Shown: positions 1-11,911 of the stretch, piece after piece | How the letters are laid out: every line of letters begins with the position of its first letter | Position numbering within the stretch: the stretch's first letter is position 1 | Program-made: the position numbers and the translations under genes | Notes under the pieces: model-generated | What the model was told of the DNA's origin: nothing | The model's database searches: none | Seen by the model: the letters and a program-made list of their open reading frames with translations, nothing else | NCBI GenBank assembly: GCA_002778195.1 | Contig: PCDI01000002.1 | Span: 124,001-188,000, forward strand | Source: Raffaelea ambrosiae | Taxonomy: Eukaryota; Ascomycota; Sordariomycetes; Ophiostomatales; Ophiostomataceae | Length of the DNA stretch: 64,000 nucleotides | Direction: 5' to 3'

Positions 1-576
1 TAGCAGAGCGAAAACACCCATTTTGGCCTGCACTGCGGAGTCTACACCCCACCCGACTTTTCCCTTGCCTGCAACTCCGCGGCCGCTGCCCAGGAGCAGA
101 AGCTCTCTCCACAAAGCCACGCTGTTTAGGTGTCCCGCGGCGCGGTCCTCTTATCTTATGGCGTGACGGGTGACGGGAAGTTCACATGCATACCACGGCA
201 AGAAACTGCCATTCCGACGAGCGGACGTGAAGCACAGGGCGAGTCACACTTCCGCAACTTACCATTGTATCCTACACGTGATTTCACCCTCATTCAAAAA
301 CAGGCCGTGCTTCTCGAACATAAAGAGTATTATGCCCAGTTTATTTCAGGCGAGTCGAGGTCTCGCCCACTTCTCGCCCATCTCTCACCTGCGCTCCTCG
401 ATTTCTGCTAGTTTTGTCTCACAGCACCGTTGTGAACTCCAATGCCAGTAGCCTCGGGTCGCTAGCCGTTGCACCCGATGCTGCGGCTGGGTGACGAAAC
501 GACCCGATCACGCCACAAGCGAAACCCTATTGCAATGCGAAACGTGCCATATAACATCTTGACTACGTAAACCACA
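1..576. other. Window start, no supported gene
   Basis: Two overlapping plus-strand frames of about 93 codons run through here in different phases. Neither shows a recognisable domain, signal peptide or splice signals, and the upper one opens on GTG. This is probably the downstream flank of the minus-strand gene that stops at 577. Confidence 0.5.
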
Positions 577-1762
577 TTACACGAACAGCACTGCTCTGAT
601 TACTACGGCAGGCCACCGCCGCCTGGTCCCCTTGCCGGAAGTGGCCGCCGCGAGACCGCGGGCTTTAGCCGTTATAGCGAGAGCGCCTGCCTCGCTGTCC
701 ACACTTCCTGTGTTGGCTTTCTCGTGCATCGTTGGCAGATTTGGCTGTGTCGTCTGTGCTGACGTGGTCTCCATGGTCGCAGGCCCTGTCGAGAAGGATG
801 TGCCAGTGGCATCCTCCATCGGCGGAAATTCATTGTTGGAGACGGCCACATGTCTCTGCTCTCTCGATTTTCTTGCCCGGCATGCAACATAGACGATTGC
901 ACAGGTCAACACGCCAACCACGAAGATCGTCCCAATCACTACTCCAACAATCGCTCCCGTGCTGAGCTTCTTAGATGTGCCGTCTTCCGTAGCGCCGCTG
1001 CTGTCGTACGACATCGTAAAAGGTGCACCGCTACTGTCAGTGGACGCTGTGGCCGTGCTGGTGGTTGCACTCATCGCAGACGTGGACGAACTTGCTGTCG
1101 TTCTGAAACTCGTAGGCATAGTGACTGTGGCTGTTTCTCGGGTCGCCGGGGAACTAGAACTCGATGGCGTTGTTGTCGTGTTTGCATCTGTCGTTGGTGT
1201 GTTCGAGGTGGTTGTTGATGTTGTTTTCTGCGTTGTTGTTGCCCACTCGTTAGGCGGGTCCGAAATTGACGTTGAAGTCACCGTTGGCATCTTTCCCGTT
1301 TTGTGTGTTGAAATGCCCTCTGTGGACGTTGTGGAGGCATCCTCAGTTGTGGATTTTGTCGGCGTCTTCTCGGGAGTCGTAGATGTGGTCTCGTCTGTTG
1401 TCTTAACCGTAGCCTTGGTCGTCGTATCGTCTGTTGTGGTTGTCTGTTTCTTCTTCGAAGTGCTCTTCTGGTCCGTCGTGTCAGTCCCGTCGGCTATCGA
1501 GTCGGTGTCTTTCCGCAAGTCCAGATGTTGGAAAGGGTTTGCGGTTATGCCAGAATAGGGCGCAGTTGTGAGCGCTGGCTGTTGCAAGGTCAGTGGCACG
1601 GATCAAAATTGGAGGTATGTCTCCTCCTCGTCTGACAGCTCAGCTCACGTCAAGGTGTGTAGCCACTTTTGCGGTGAGAAATCGAGCATGGGCGTCTATG
1701 AAGGTGCTGGCTGCGATCAAGCAGCCAGATACCAGAATGTGTCCGGACTTTGCAAGTCGCAT
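577..1762 (-). CDS. Mucin-like Ser/Thr-rich single-pass membrane protein
   Basis: Model complement(join(577..1578,1649..1762)), 371 residues. Exon 1 starts at an ATG at 1762 and encodes an N-terminal signal peptide (MRLAKSGHILVSGCLIAAST, then a cleavage-like AHA). The 70-nt intron has a GTGAGC donor, a CTGAC branch and a CAACAG acceptor and joins in phase 0. Most of the lumenal or extracellular part (roughly residues 70-230) is Thr/Ser-rich and likely O-mannosylated. A membrane span follows at about 245-271 with a basic CRARKSR stop-transfer, then a cytosolic tail of about 100 residues. This layout resembles WSC/Mid2-type cell-wall sensors, but no WSC cysteine domain is present, so the sensor role is inference. 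The long plus-strand frame at 959-1558 is its antisense shadow. Confidence 0.8.
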
Positions 1763-4700
1763 ATTTTTGGGGGAATTTCTGTCGGTCTTACTAGAAAAAT
1801 TACACGGCGACGGCACAGCGGCATGGTACGCAACATCAGACTACATGTACACGCTTCTTCGCCCGGTGGTACAAGAGGTCTTTATAAAAGGCTCCGTCTC
1901 ATAGAGTAAAATGCAATATTAGTGGTCGATTACCTATTGCGGACAAGTTTATTAATGGATCTCCTTGAAACAACGAAGCCCTGCTTAGTGCAGATATATG
2001 CAGGCATGTGCAGTGCGTGGAAGCTTGTGCATCGAATCAAATGACGAGCGGTTACAGCTGTCCACCAATTGTTGGCGTATTCTAATTCGGGGTTTTGCGT
2101 CTACTTGCTAGGCAAAGTGAGGTTAACAAAGAAGGGCCCAAAGAGTGGCGAGCTACGGGACCAAGGGGGTATTCAGCCTTGTGGCAGTGACAGCTCTGTC
2201 TGCCATTTGAGTTTGTCTCTGCGGCGTAAGGTGTTTCCGTTTGACAACTGCACCTCTGCTCAACCACGCAGGACCCGAATCATAATTTCTGGTTGTGGTC
2301 CCTTGTTTTTGTGTCTCTGAGGCCTCTAGATTAATGGGGGGAAGAGGGACCGTGTACAAACGTATCTTATATTGCGTTGTCAAGAAAGACGAAGAAAACA
2401 AACAGACTGTCGGTTGTTCTTTACTCGGTTTTTGGACTTAGGGATGGTAAATGCAAATAGAATCAAGTCGAGAAAGGCAGCGCTTAACACACAAACAAAG
2501 AACAATCGGGGCACAAAGAAACCGTCAACACTGCAGATAATCGGATAGAAAAACACAATCATAAAGCACTAGCCCATCGCTTTCACAGTGCAGCTTGGTG
2601 GACGGCAAGAGTGCGGCAATATGGCGGCTACCTATCCTCATGGCCAGAAACCGTCTCCAGACAAGCCAACACCAACAGACCAACTCAGAGACAGCTAGCG
2701 GCAATGGAAAAATGCGCTCCATGGACTCTAGGGGCTCTCACGTGGCAAAGGCCTTTTTTTATTTCCTCGCCAGTTGAGCAAGATGGAAACTGGGAAGCTT
2801 GCCGTCATCATTGGTACACCGCGTGCATGGTCCAACCGCCGAACCATAATGGCACTGAACCAAGACAGAGCAAACGGGACAAATAGTCAGAACACTATCT
2901 GTCGCATGGGATCCGGCCTCCGACACAACTCGCTGGGTTGGGCTTAATAGGCAATAGCAAACACCCCGACCCTTACAAGCGATGATATTGCAAACACAGA
3001 CTCCGTCTTCTTATTACGCTATCGTCCCTTCCTGGATTCTGACTATTCGGTAAGTATAGGCTTCACTGAGTAACATGAGACGATCGCCAGCAAGGTTTTG
3101 TTCTTCTTGGATCGTCGTTTTGATCTGCTCGGATTTGCAGAGAAGGATAGACGCCAGATAAAGGAACCTTTGCGAAGGGATGAAATAGAACCCTTTAGAG
3201 CAGGTGCCAGGACTGGAGGTACGCCGGGGATAAATCAAAGGGGTCCGAAGAAGGTGTGGAAGGCCGTGGCTAAGAGAGACTTTCAGCAGCGAAACTATTA
3301 TATCCTGTGTTAGAAAGTAGGTAAAGAGCAACGCTACGTATGTAAGGTACACACAAATGCCGACATGCAGGTGATATGTAAGGTAGCTTGCGGCTTTTTT
3401 TTCCTTTTTATGGTCTTTAGAGTGTACGAGTAATAAACGTATGAGTACTTTGGATTTCTCCTCGAACAACAGAATCCGGGTAACAAAAACCAGGATGGCA
3501 GCCACCACAAGCAACAGCCAACAGACAACGAACGGACATATCATTGGTACTACGACTACAGACCACAAAGCTTCCACAGATTGTGGGAAGGATGACTAGG
3601 GGAACGTGGCAGCCAAAATTCATCGGCTCGCCCTTTGTGCGACTTTTGAATGCCATCATTTGAGCATCTGCTGTGTACGAGTACGTCGTAGCCGTAATAG
3701 AACTGTCTCCTTACACGATGCAAATGTCTTTACTTCTCGAGCAACACGCACCTCAATATTCTGAAGCGGGCGTCGGCCTTCTCCACTGTTTAAGAACACA
3801 TCCCCCAACGGCCGACAGGCAAGTCGATGCTCCAGTATGCAGGTTCCACCAAACAACTGGTGACAGTTGAGCCAAATCACAGAACTGTCAGGTAGGAACA
3901 CACGAAAGATGCCCCATGCATACATAGTGCACCGCTCGCGAACGACGCCATCGAGGCACCGCCCAGAGTCCGTCAGGTACCATCAAGACATCATTTCTTA
4001 GCGACCGTTTGAGTAAGATGCTGTGTGGGATGGTGCAAAGTGCCGAGCAGGCCAAGGTTTGCCGCGGATGGTGGGATCTGGGTCCTGAGCTGGCGGTGGG
4101 CTTATTACATAGTTAGTACATAGTACTGTGCGTGCGGCGAAGGATTCGGGGCTGGTTCCACTGTTTTAGTGATGACAAACAGCGCTAATAGTGGAGAGAA
4201 AGAAAAAAAACTTCTTTCGCACTAGCTGGGGGACCTCAGAATCGGACCCGCCCTTGCAGTGTTCCCGGACCACAGCCCAGTCAAACGTCCCGTTATCTCC
4301 ATCCAGCTGCTATGAAGTTTTTCCCGCCATCTCGGCCCCAGCCCTTGCCCCCACAAGGATGACTAGGTTGTGGCTGCCTGTCTTCGATGCGTTGTGGCTT
4401 TTTGCTCCTGACTTTTTTTTCCCTTCTGTCTCTCGTTCTTTCCTTTTTTTTCTGTCTGGCATTACCCTCTTTGTTACTGCCGTTCGCTCGTGGGCTCTGC
4501 GCCTATCCCTCTACACCCTCAGCAGAAGGCCTGTTTCACCAATCGAGCTCGCGACACCACTGGCCAGGCGTCCTCCAGCCGGGGAAGAGCAAAGAAAACA
4601 GGGAAGAAATAGACCCAGACACGGTCACAGGCACCGACAACAAGACAACCAGCAACACCTCACATGCACGGCCAGCTGTCCAATCCACTCCTTCGGCGTC

Positions 4701-6105
4701 GCCAGTTGTACCATTTGTTCAACTTTGCCAGTCGACTCGGGCCATCATAGGAATCCCTTTCGCAGGGCGGATTTGGCAGCAGGATCCTGGCTCCTCCAAT
4801 CACTGACTCGCGAGCCATTTCATCCATTGGGCCATCCCTCCGCTGATGGTGGGTTCGGACGAAGGAAGCTGTTGGGATTCGTCTGTTGTTCGCCGGCTGG
4901 GCCATCATTCGACAGGACGACCAGGACAGGGTGTGTGACCCAGACAGACAACTCAGCGACCACGCGATCCGCCATTGCACGTCGCCCATACCGCCAGAAT
5001 CCTTACGCCGATTATTTCCAGGGAAGCAATTTTGGGAGCTGGCGAAAGTATAAACACATAAAAACAGCACGCGGCATTTGACCCGGCGGTGTCTTGCCTG
5101 GGATATATCTCCAAGTATTCTGGAAGTGAGAGCATCTACCAGCACCTGCAGCTAGAGAGACCGGTGTGTGGAACCCCCGGAACGCTTCGTCTGCCGTCTT
5201 GTCACTCGTCGTCTGGTGTGCCATTCTGCCGTGCTCCAGCTTGGCCAGCTGTGTGCGAAGCCCAAGAGCTCGACAGTGTTCCAGTGCCTGCGCGACAGGT
5301 TTTGGGCGGCCACGAAACAACATACGAGCCCTGCAGCCACCCGCAGGCCGCCATTTGACAAACGAAAATTCTCCTAGAGCAGACGACCCAGCGCGACGCA
5401 TCCTTGCTGTGACGGTCTGCAGGGTGTCACTGGCGGAAACTATCTTCGATTCCCTCTCGTGCAGCTCCAGAGCTGCAACTCGCGCCTTTTGTCCCGCCTT
5501 TCTCTTCTGTCTCGCCTTTTGTGCCCGCTCTCTCTTTTAGTCTCCCTTTTTTTATTCCTTATTTTTTGTCACTTCCTTTTGCCGTCCCTTCGGCGGTCGC
5601 TAAGCAGTAAACAGCTTCTCGTGTAATTCCCTCCAGTGCGACGGCAACCGGAGGACGACAGCAGCCGAGCAAGACACGCCGGAGCTGCCAAACACGAAGA
5701 ACCTACAGACGTGGTTGCTTCTGCATGGTCGCAAACGCCAGCACACTCTCGTTGCAACCAGAGCTCTCTGCACGCAACGCTGACGACCTGCGCCGCCCTC
5801 TCATTTGTCTAGGGCCTGCTGCCTGACCGGCGCATCAGAAGAGACAGAAGACCAGCTTGATCGGCGGCATCACCTCCTCCAAGAACAGACAGCCAAAGCG
5901 TGCTTTTGTGCTGTCCATGCTATCGTCTTGACGGGCACTACAAAAGAGAGCAAGCACTGCCAGCCGCAGGTCACCACGAGCTTCATTTCACGATACAACA
6001 CGAAGCATCGCGAAGCATCGCGAAGCATCACGAATCCTATCACAAGAATCAACAAATTAACAGGTCGAGAGCTGCTCACCAGCTACATCCTAGCCTCGAC
6101 TTATT
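1763..6105. other. Long gene-poor stretch and leader region
   Basis: No gene can be supported. Several frames exist (for example minus 3014-3577 and plus 4191-5081), but they open on GTG and show no family features. From about 4,380 onward the plus strand is rich in C/T runs (near 4415-4460 and 5530-5590), typical of fungal promoters and long 5' leaders, and probably serves the gene at 6106. TACGAGTA words occur at 3425 and 3676 and ACATAGTA at 4118. Confidence 0.5.
6001..6030. repeat. 10-bp tandem repeat, three copies
   Basis: The unit cgaagcatcg occurs three times in tandem (last base of the third copy differs), about 75 nt upstream of the start codon at 6106. It lies in the presumed 5' leader of that gene. 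Confidence 0.85.
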
Positions 6106-7985
6106 ATGGCAAGCAAGCTGAAGCCGCTGATTCTCCCCCAGCTCGTCGAGGAGCGGAGGAGGCTCGACGACTCCCAAACGGCCCAGGAAGCTCTGGAGGT
6201 CTCTCCCATCTTCCTGGCCGACAACACCTCGTCGTCGGACATCACCTCGCCCGCGACGCCTACTTTCTCGCAGCGTAGCGGGCTGGGCCACCTACGCTGC
6301 TCCAGCTCCACCTCCTCCCTCGACCTCGCTTCGCCGTCGCCTTCGTTCTCCGAGTGCCCTGCTTCGCCCACTGCTGCTGCCGGCCCTTCTGGCACAAACA
6401 CTGCCGCGCAGTCCAAGCATGCCGTTAGCGCAACGTCGAAGCGGCCACTTCCTGACGTACAAGAAGAGGATGCCTCAGAGAAGGGCGAGGAGCACGGAGA
6501 GGACGTCACAGTACTGTCAGCCCAACCCGACCTTTACGGCTGTTTGTGTTAGTATCCACGCGCGCCCGTTGCCTTACTGACCGTCGACAAGCTAACTAAC
6601 CATGCACAACAGGTGACGAGCCTTGCTCACATCGTGTCGCAGAGACTGAATCTCGCCGCTGCTCTAACCCGCGAAAAGACGAGTGCCATGGCTTCGGCTT
6701 CATGAGTGACAGTGACCCCAACATGGCCAACCCCCTGTCGCCCAGAAAGGTGCGTCGCGGTGGCAGCGTGTCTGCAGCCGTCAGCGCTTTTGAGGACTCG
6801 CCCTTCGCGTCCCTGACGTCGCGTTTCGGGTTTCGTTTTCAGTCCTTGTCGCGGTGGCGCAGTGGAACGGCCTCCAGACGCAGCTATGGCAGCCTCAGTG
6901 GAACACCAGCTTCAGAGCCCGCCCTGTCGCGCGCTCCTTCCAGTCGCTCGTCGTCGCCGTCGTCTCCAGGACGGGTCCTCGTCGAGCCGCTGCTGCTGCC
7001 CATGGCGCCGTCTATCTCCTTCTATGACAGCACCGACAGCATTGCCCCCGTCAGCACCACGACGTCCGCGGCCATCGACGTTGCGCAAGAAGACGTGCGA
7101 CGCAGTCTAGAGCGCGACCGCACTATGTCTACGACGCCCTTGCTCCCGCCATTGTTCACCGACATCCAGCCTCCAGCATCTCCCCTTCCCCTTTCCCTTC
7201 ACTCTTCCCCCCTCCAGTGCCCATCCATCGCCTCACCCTCCATTGGCACCATCTCAGATAGTACCACTAATTTCACCGTTTCCACCCCAACTTCTTTCGA
7301 CACCTCATCCTTCACCCCCATTGTGCCCCCTGCCACCTCCGTTCTTGGCACACCTTTCACCGAGGTCCTTCCGTCTCCACCGCTCAGTGCAAAGATTTCA
7401 GTGTCGTCCTTCCACCCGCCGACCACTACACCAAACCTCTCTGCTCCGCCTGCTCTCGAACTACAAGACGAATGGTCCGACCGGCTCGGTCACGCAAATT
7501 ATACCATCATTCCCAAGCCATATCTTCCCCAATCACCCAACCTCGACAAGCTGCACCTTCTTCGTGCGGACTGGAACCAGGCACGAGTCAACTACACCAA
7601 GCACCTAGTCCGCGTGGGCGAGCACTACGGCACCACGTCCAACACATACGTTCTGACCGAGGCCAAATGGGCTGGGACTGAGAGGGACTGGAAGACTGCC
7701 CATGACTCTGTCATTGCCCAGGTCCTTGCCAGGGGCGATACCAAAGAATGCGCCACTGTCAACGCTCTTCGCCTGCAAGATGACGTGCCGTCCTCTACTG
7801 TGCCTCGGATCCGGGACACCGAGGGCAAGTTTCCCGACCGGGGTGATGAGGATATTGTCGGACCCATGGTCCGCGAGACCAGCATGGCGCGTCGTGGCTC
7901 TTGCCTCCCAACCGAAAAGCGACCGGGCGGCAAATTTTGGCGGTCTCTGGCCGGCAAGGTGGGCATCAGGAAGCAGACGCTCTGA
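6106..7985 (+). CDS. Conserved fungal Ser/Pro-rich protein of unknown function
   Basis: Model join(6106..6547,6613..7985), 604 residues. The 65-nt intron has donor GTTAGT, a GCTAAC branch and a CAACAG acceptor. Splicing restores the motif LYGCLCDEPCSHR, which I recognise as the hallmark of a conserved filamentous-fungal family that starts MASKLKPLILPQLVEERRRL. The middle (about residues 150-400) is low-complexity Ser/Pro/Thr. The C-terminal block (about 415-510, PKPYLPQSPNLDKLHLLRAD through AKWAGTERDW) is predicted helical and is the second conserved island. There is no catalytic motif, signal peptide or membrane span. Function is not known to me. The start is supported by the conserved N-terminus, and unspliced frame 1 ends at 6552, so the intron is required. 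Confidence 0.85.
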
Positions 7986-8394
7986 CTCCCACGCCTTGTC
8001 TCCAGCGGTTTGGCGGCGGATCCCACCAAGGCCGCCGCCTGCCTTTTATGAAAATGATAATGACAGCGTTGGGAATAGTGCAGGTGTGCTATTTTTTGAC
8101 GCACCACTTGCATGTTGTACCATTCATTTTTGTCCCGTTTATGTATATTTCTGACCTGGATGATCATCTGTTAATGTTTGGCTATGTCAAAGATACCCAG
8201 CGCTTATTACTTAGTTCACTTTGATTTGTATCGGGCTCGCCAAATTGCTTGGATACGAAATGGATACTAAACCCATAAAATAAAACTTAACGAATTAACT
8301 TTCAAATTAAATAATATGCTCGCTGTCCGTGGTAGTTAACGATGAAGTTTGTATATATAAAGTGGCTGATCCCATGAAATCTGCCAAACACTTA
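7986..8394. other. Convergent 3' flank
   Basis: AT-rich spacer between the stop of the plus-strand Ser/Pro-rich gene and the stop of the minus-strand polynucleotide kinase gene. It should hold both 3' UTRs; AATAAA-like sequence is present near 8278-8283. No coding signal was seen. Confidence 0.6.
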
Positions 8395-10270
8395 TCACAG
8401 CCAGTAACTGCCCCAAATACTGTAGTCCTCCTTTGTACCACGAAACTTAAATTCGACCTCAATAATCTCGCTGAATCCTTCGCTGATCTTGGGCTCCTTA
8501 AACCGGGATGTGAATCCATTGAATGCGATTCTGGGAAGTGCTTGGCGTTGCTCAGGATTCATCTAAGTTCCCTGTCAGTGTCAGGAAATCAACTCATATA
8601 TCTTGACAGGGGGGTCACCGACTGTCTTATTCATAGACCGAACTGCGTCATTGTGCTCGCAGATAGCTAGTGGGGTCTTGAACCAGACGCAACGGATGGG
8701 CACCTTGTTCTTCTCTGCCAAATCAACCCATAGGACCCGAGTTGCCGGGTCTGGGTTTGTGTTGTCTGTGGGGGACAAGCATCGTTAGTGAACCGAGGAA
8801 ACGCAGCCTAGAAACAGTTTCTGGCAAGGGGAACCCCCGTACCAATAGCAACAGAGGACCCCTCCTGCAGGAACTCTGCTGCTGCCTTCATGCACTTTTC
8901 TTTTCTAGATGGGGGTGTATATTATTAGCTTGTTGACCTGAAACGTACTCGGCCACACACCATCAGCACAACCACTATCTGCCGCATCCTGGCGTGCCCA
9001 TAAATACTTGCGTTTTAAGCGTATCTTGATTCACCCGCCCGTAGCCTAATGGCCGTAGATACTCGAAAAAAAATGAACTTTTACCTGCCCCCGGTGCACC
9101 ACAGAAAAGGAGCACTTCTTTGCTTGTTGCTTTCTCGAGGGTGAAGCCCGCGTCGCCGGTTGTAAATGGATGTTCCGCTAGGTCAAAGTGTCTCACCCAC
9201 TCACGCGGTGCTTCATCCAGAAAGTACTCCTCTGGTGTCTGGTAGAGGATACCGACGTTCGCGGCAAAGTTGCGGTCACTGCAGCTGAAATCTTTCGCGA
9301 TGCCTTTGGTCTTACCACTGCCACCGACAGTTCTGTCCACGGCCGTGCGGCCACCTGCGTCGCCGACAAAGACGGAGTGTTCCTTGTCGATGCTGACCTC
9401 ATCCAAGCCCAGATCGGCACACATCTCTGTCCACATGCCGACGCGGGGCTTGCGAAAGATGTCTTTGCCGGCTGCACCGTAGACCAGGATCGGAAGGTTA
9501 AGCTGAGACACGATAGTAGCGCACTTTTGCTTGAACTCGTAGACACGATTGTTGGCCGCGCTCTTGGAGCCTGACTCTGGATGCAGCGCCAAGCCCCCCT
9601 GGTTGGAGAAGATGGCCAGGCGATATCTGCGCAGGTTTCAGATGTCAGCAAATCGCCTCCCCCACGGGGCCAGCAGATTAATAGATTCTCCCACCCTTCG
9701 TCATGTAGTGCCTTGAGTCTGGTAGGAACAGAAGGATGAAACCATTTCCAATCATGAGCGCCCTCAGCATGCTTCTTGCCTGAGGCAGTGGTGATCAAAG
9801 TAGAGTCCTTGGAAAAGCGGCTGCATTAACGGCCCGTAAGGAGCATAACAGTCAACGGGGGCAGCGCATGAAAGCGTTTGAGCACATACCAGATCAAAAC
9901 AGGCAATCTTCTGACTGTTTGGTGCCGTCCTTATCGTGGTTTCCTCCTGTCCGGGAGGCACAAACTTTGTAACCAGCAGTGTCGTGACCGTCTCTCCAGT
10001 CGGGGCCCTCTCGGTCCAAACAACTTTGTCTTTTGGCTTCTGAGACGTGGGGGTGAAAAACGACGCCACTGTGCTATCTGTGACAATCCATATTAGCCAT
10101 ATCCTAGAGCTATCACGTATGCTTGCAGTATATTTTTGCATTGTCGTCTTACTCGACACAGTGCTCTGGATCTTGCGTTTGGTCGGCGGGGGGGATATGC
10201 TGGGGTCATGCGCGTCTGCCTTGCGTTTGTCAGACGGCCCAGCCGGCGAGTTTGTTGGTCGAGCTGCCAT
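8395..10270 (-). CDS. pnk1: Polynucleotide kinase 3'-phosphatase (DNA repair)
   Basis: Seven-exon model complement(join(8395..8562,8623..8765,8843..8904,9012..9626,9695..9807,9890..10077,10153..10270)), 468 residues. PNKP processes DNA ends, removing 3' phosphate and adding 5' phosphate, in nuclear strand-break repair. N-terminal half: HAD phosphatase motif FDLDSTLI (about 100-107, created by splicing), IFSNQGG and VGDAGGR. C-terminal half: P-loop GAPGAGKS (about 314-321), the kinase DNTNPD motif, and a family-typical end FKFRGTKEDYSIWGSYW. There is no FHA domain, as in other fungal Pnk1 proteins; the N-terminus is basic and disordered with an FFTPTSQKPKDK stretch. Intron 10078-10152 is a multiple of three but has canonical GTAAGA/GCTAAT/CACAG signals. 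The 8905-9011 intron is best read as GC-AG. All exon phases agree. Confidence 0.93.
8905..9011 (-). other. GC-AG intron in the polynucleotide kinase gene
   Basis: On the minus strand the donor reads GCAAGT and the acceptor ATCTAG, with a GCTAAT branch about 20 nt before the acceptor. Joining here gives NQDTLKT-KEK-CMKAA, matching the family pattern LKT(R/K)(D/E)KC in length. The competing GT-AG choice (donor GTATTT three bases on, acceptor AAAAG) is also in frame but deletes two residues of this motif. Confidence 0.65.
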
Positions 10271-10945
10271 AGCTGTGGTTGGTTCTTTATCCTTCTCCTT
10301 GTCTAAGGCTACGTCGGGGTTTGCTGTGTTTTATCGATGCTGAGATTGTCCAAACACGCTGGATTGTTTCAAGCCATGTCCAGCGATATTACGGTTACAG
10401 GAATCTTCGTCGTTATAGTGTTTATAGTGATATTGGATACAAGGGTGCCGACTTACCGTGTAATATCCAAGCCTTCACGACGTTTTATATCACAACGGTC
10501 GTGGTCGCTAACCCAATGCACCTTGAATGCCACCACTATCCGTCGCCGCTGCATCACCTGCTGGCAGCCCTTGGCCGTTTAGTATTTGGTTGTTCACTAT
10601 TGGCACCTCACAAATTGGAAAAGTGAACTCGAGCAACAGCTTTACATAAAAGGAAAATGTTGTGGTGACCAGTATGGGCCTCTATTGATGTTGCCGCCAA
10701 AAGTTCCTGTATGTTGGTGCAACAGTGGTGATATTGCCGAGCCGCTTCCACACGGAGCCTTGCTTCTGTTCTCCGTTAATCGCCCACCTTTTTTGCCTCC
10801 ATTCCCTGCTGCCTGGTAAGCCTTTGTGCGACTCGGCTTGTTGTCGTCACCTCCCAAGACAGTTAAGGGCAGCCCAGCAGACAGCAGCCTGAGTCTTTCT
10901 TGACAAGGACAAATATTATTAGGACTTCCCATCTTGTTATTTGCA
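10271..10945. other. Intergenic, divergent promoter region
   Basis: Upstream of the minus-strand polynucleotide kinase gene. Short frames on both strands lack any recognisable feature. Pyrimidine-rich sequence near 10800-11010 may belong to the leader of the weak plus-strand frame beginning at 10946. Confidence 0.45.
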
Positions 10946-11347
10946 ATGGAATTGTCATCATCTTCTCCTCATTCTCCTCATACAAGCTCCTCTTTATTTT
11001 TTTCTGCAGACCATATCATGATCCTGGTCCCTCCGCTTTCTTACTCTGAGGCCACTAACCAACCCAATCCCGCCTACCTGGCCACGCACATTGCCTCTGC
11101 CCAGCCATTCATCCCCTGGGCCTCTCGTGTACTCTCTCACGCCCTCTCTTGGATCCCAGTCTCTTGTCTCTCTCGCCTTCCCCGCCCCGACGTTGATAAG
11201 GACGACTGGCCCGCTTCCCTTATTAAACTTGTCAATAAGGATGGTCCATCTTACTCCCTAGAATTTGAGAAACTTTCCACTGGTCCGCTGTTGTCGACGA
11301 GTGAAACGCACTTTTTTTGCTGCCTAGACGTTGCCGAAATGACTTGA
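10946..11347 (+). CDS. Hypothetical protein, weak evidence
   Basis: An open frame of 133 codons starts at ATG 10946 (a second ATG lies at 11018). After 11018 the codon use is GC3-rich and the peptide looks coding (SEATNQPNPAYLATHIASAQ, then HALSWIPVSCLSRLP). No domain, signal peptide or homologue is recognised. A CTGCAG about 10 nt before 11018 could be an acceptor, so the N-terminus is doubtful. The end may also change if splicing links it to the coding-like segment at 11373. Confidence 0.3.
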   Translation: MELSSSSPHSPHTSSSLFFSADHIMILVPPLSYSEATNQPNPAYLATHIASAQPFIPWASRVLSHALSWIPVSCLSRLPRPDVDKDDWPASLIKLVNKDGPSYSLEFEKLSTGPLLSTSETHFFCCLDVAEMT

Positions 11348-11372
11348 AGGTCCTTCTGAGACCAGCACCATT

Positions 11373-11575
11373 ATGCCGGACAACAAGACCACAACTTCTG
11401 GCAACACTGCCGATGCCCCTGCTCCTGCTCCTGCCACCACCACCACTGATGACAACAGCCACCAGGCTTTGGCTTCAAGGTAGGTGACTCCTTTGTGGGC
11501 GTGGCCGTGGGCAAGAACAGTGATGGTGTGGGCTTGAAGCTGGGCAATGTGCTAGTGAGTGTCGCCAACCAACGG
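11373..11575 (+). other. Unresolved coding-like segment
   Basis: An ATG at 11373 opens a 36-codon Ala/Pro/Thr-rich frame. An overlapping frame encodes a Gly/Val-rich peptide with GDSFVGVAVGKNSDGVGLKL, which looks coding but is in a different phase. Candidate splice signals exist: donors near 11480 and 11554, CTAAC near 11630 and an AACAG acceptor near 11694. No single model satisfies both frames, so this may be a small split gene or a decayed one. Confidence 0.25.
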
Positions 11576-11911
11576 TAGAAGAGAGGTAGACAAGAACCAT
11601 CGTGGAACGTTTGGATACATGGATGAAGGAAACTAACAAATTGTTTCCTTTTTCTGTATGTCTTGTGTGTTTTATTGCCCCTTGGTGAAACAGAATACCT
11701 TCTTCCTCCTCCCCTTGACGAATCTGTCAACTTTAAGGAGAAAGCTTCACCTTGAATCAGTAAAGTAGGAGACGCTCATTTTGTTTTGATATTATTGCAG
11801 GAACAGTATCAGTATCAGCAGTAGTTTTAATTTTGATTATAGTTGTTTTTGTATTTGTATTACCAGTTGGCACCCTTAAACAGCCGGGTGGCTCTGTGGG
11901 CATAGGCATTG

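Noticed and set aside
959..1558. 199-codon plus-strand frame rich in Val
   Set aside because: It is the antisense of the Thr-rich tract in the mucin-like gene; Val codons are the mirror of Thr and Asn codons.
3014..3577. 187-codon minus-strand frame with hydrophobic start
   Set aside because: It opens on GTG, has no domain or splice context, and its codon use resembles surrounding AT-rich DNA.
4191..5081. 296-codon plus-strand frame
   Set aside because: It starts on GTG within A-rich DNA, is low in recognisable peptide features, and lies in a pyrimidine-rich leader-like region.
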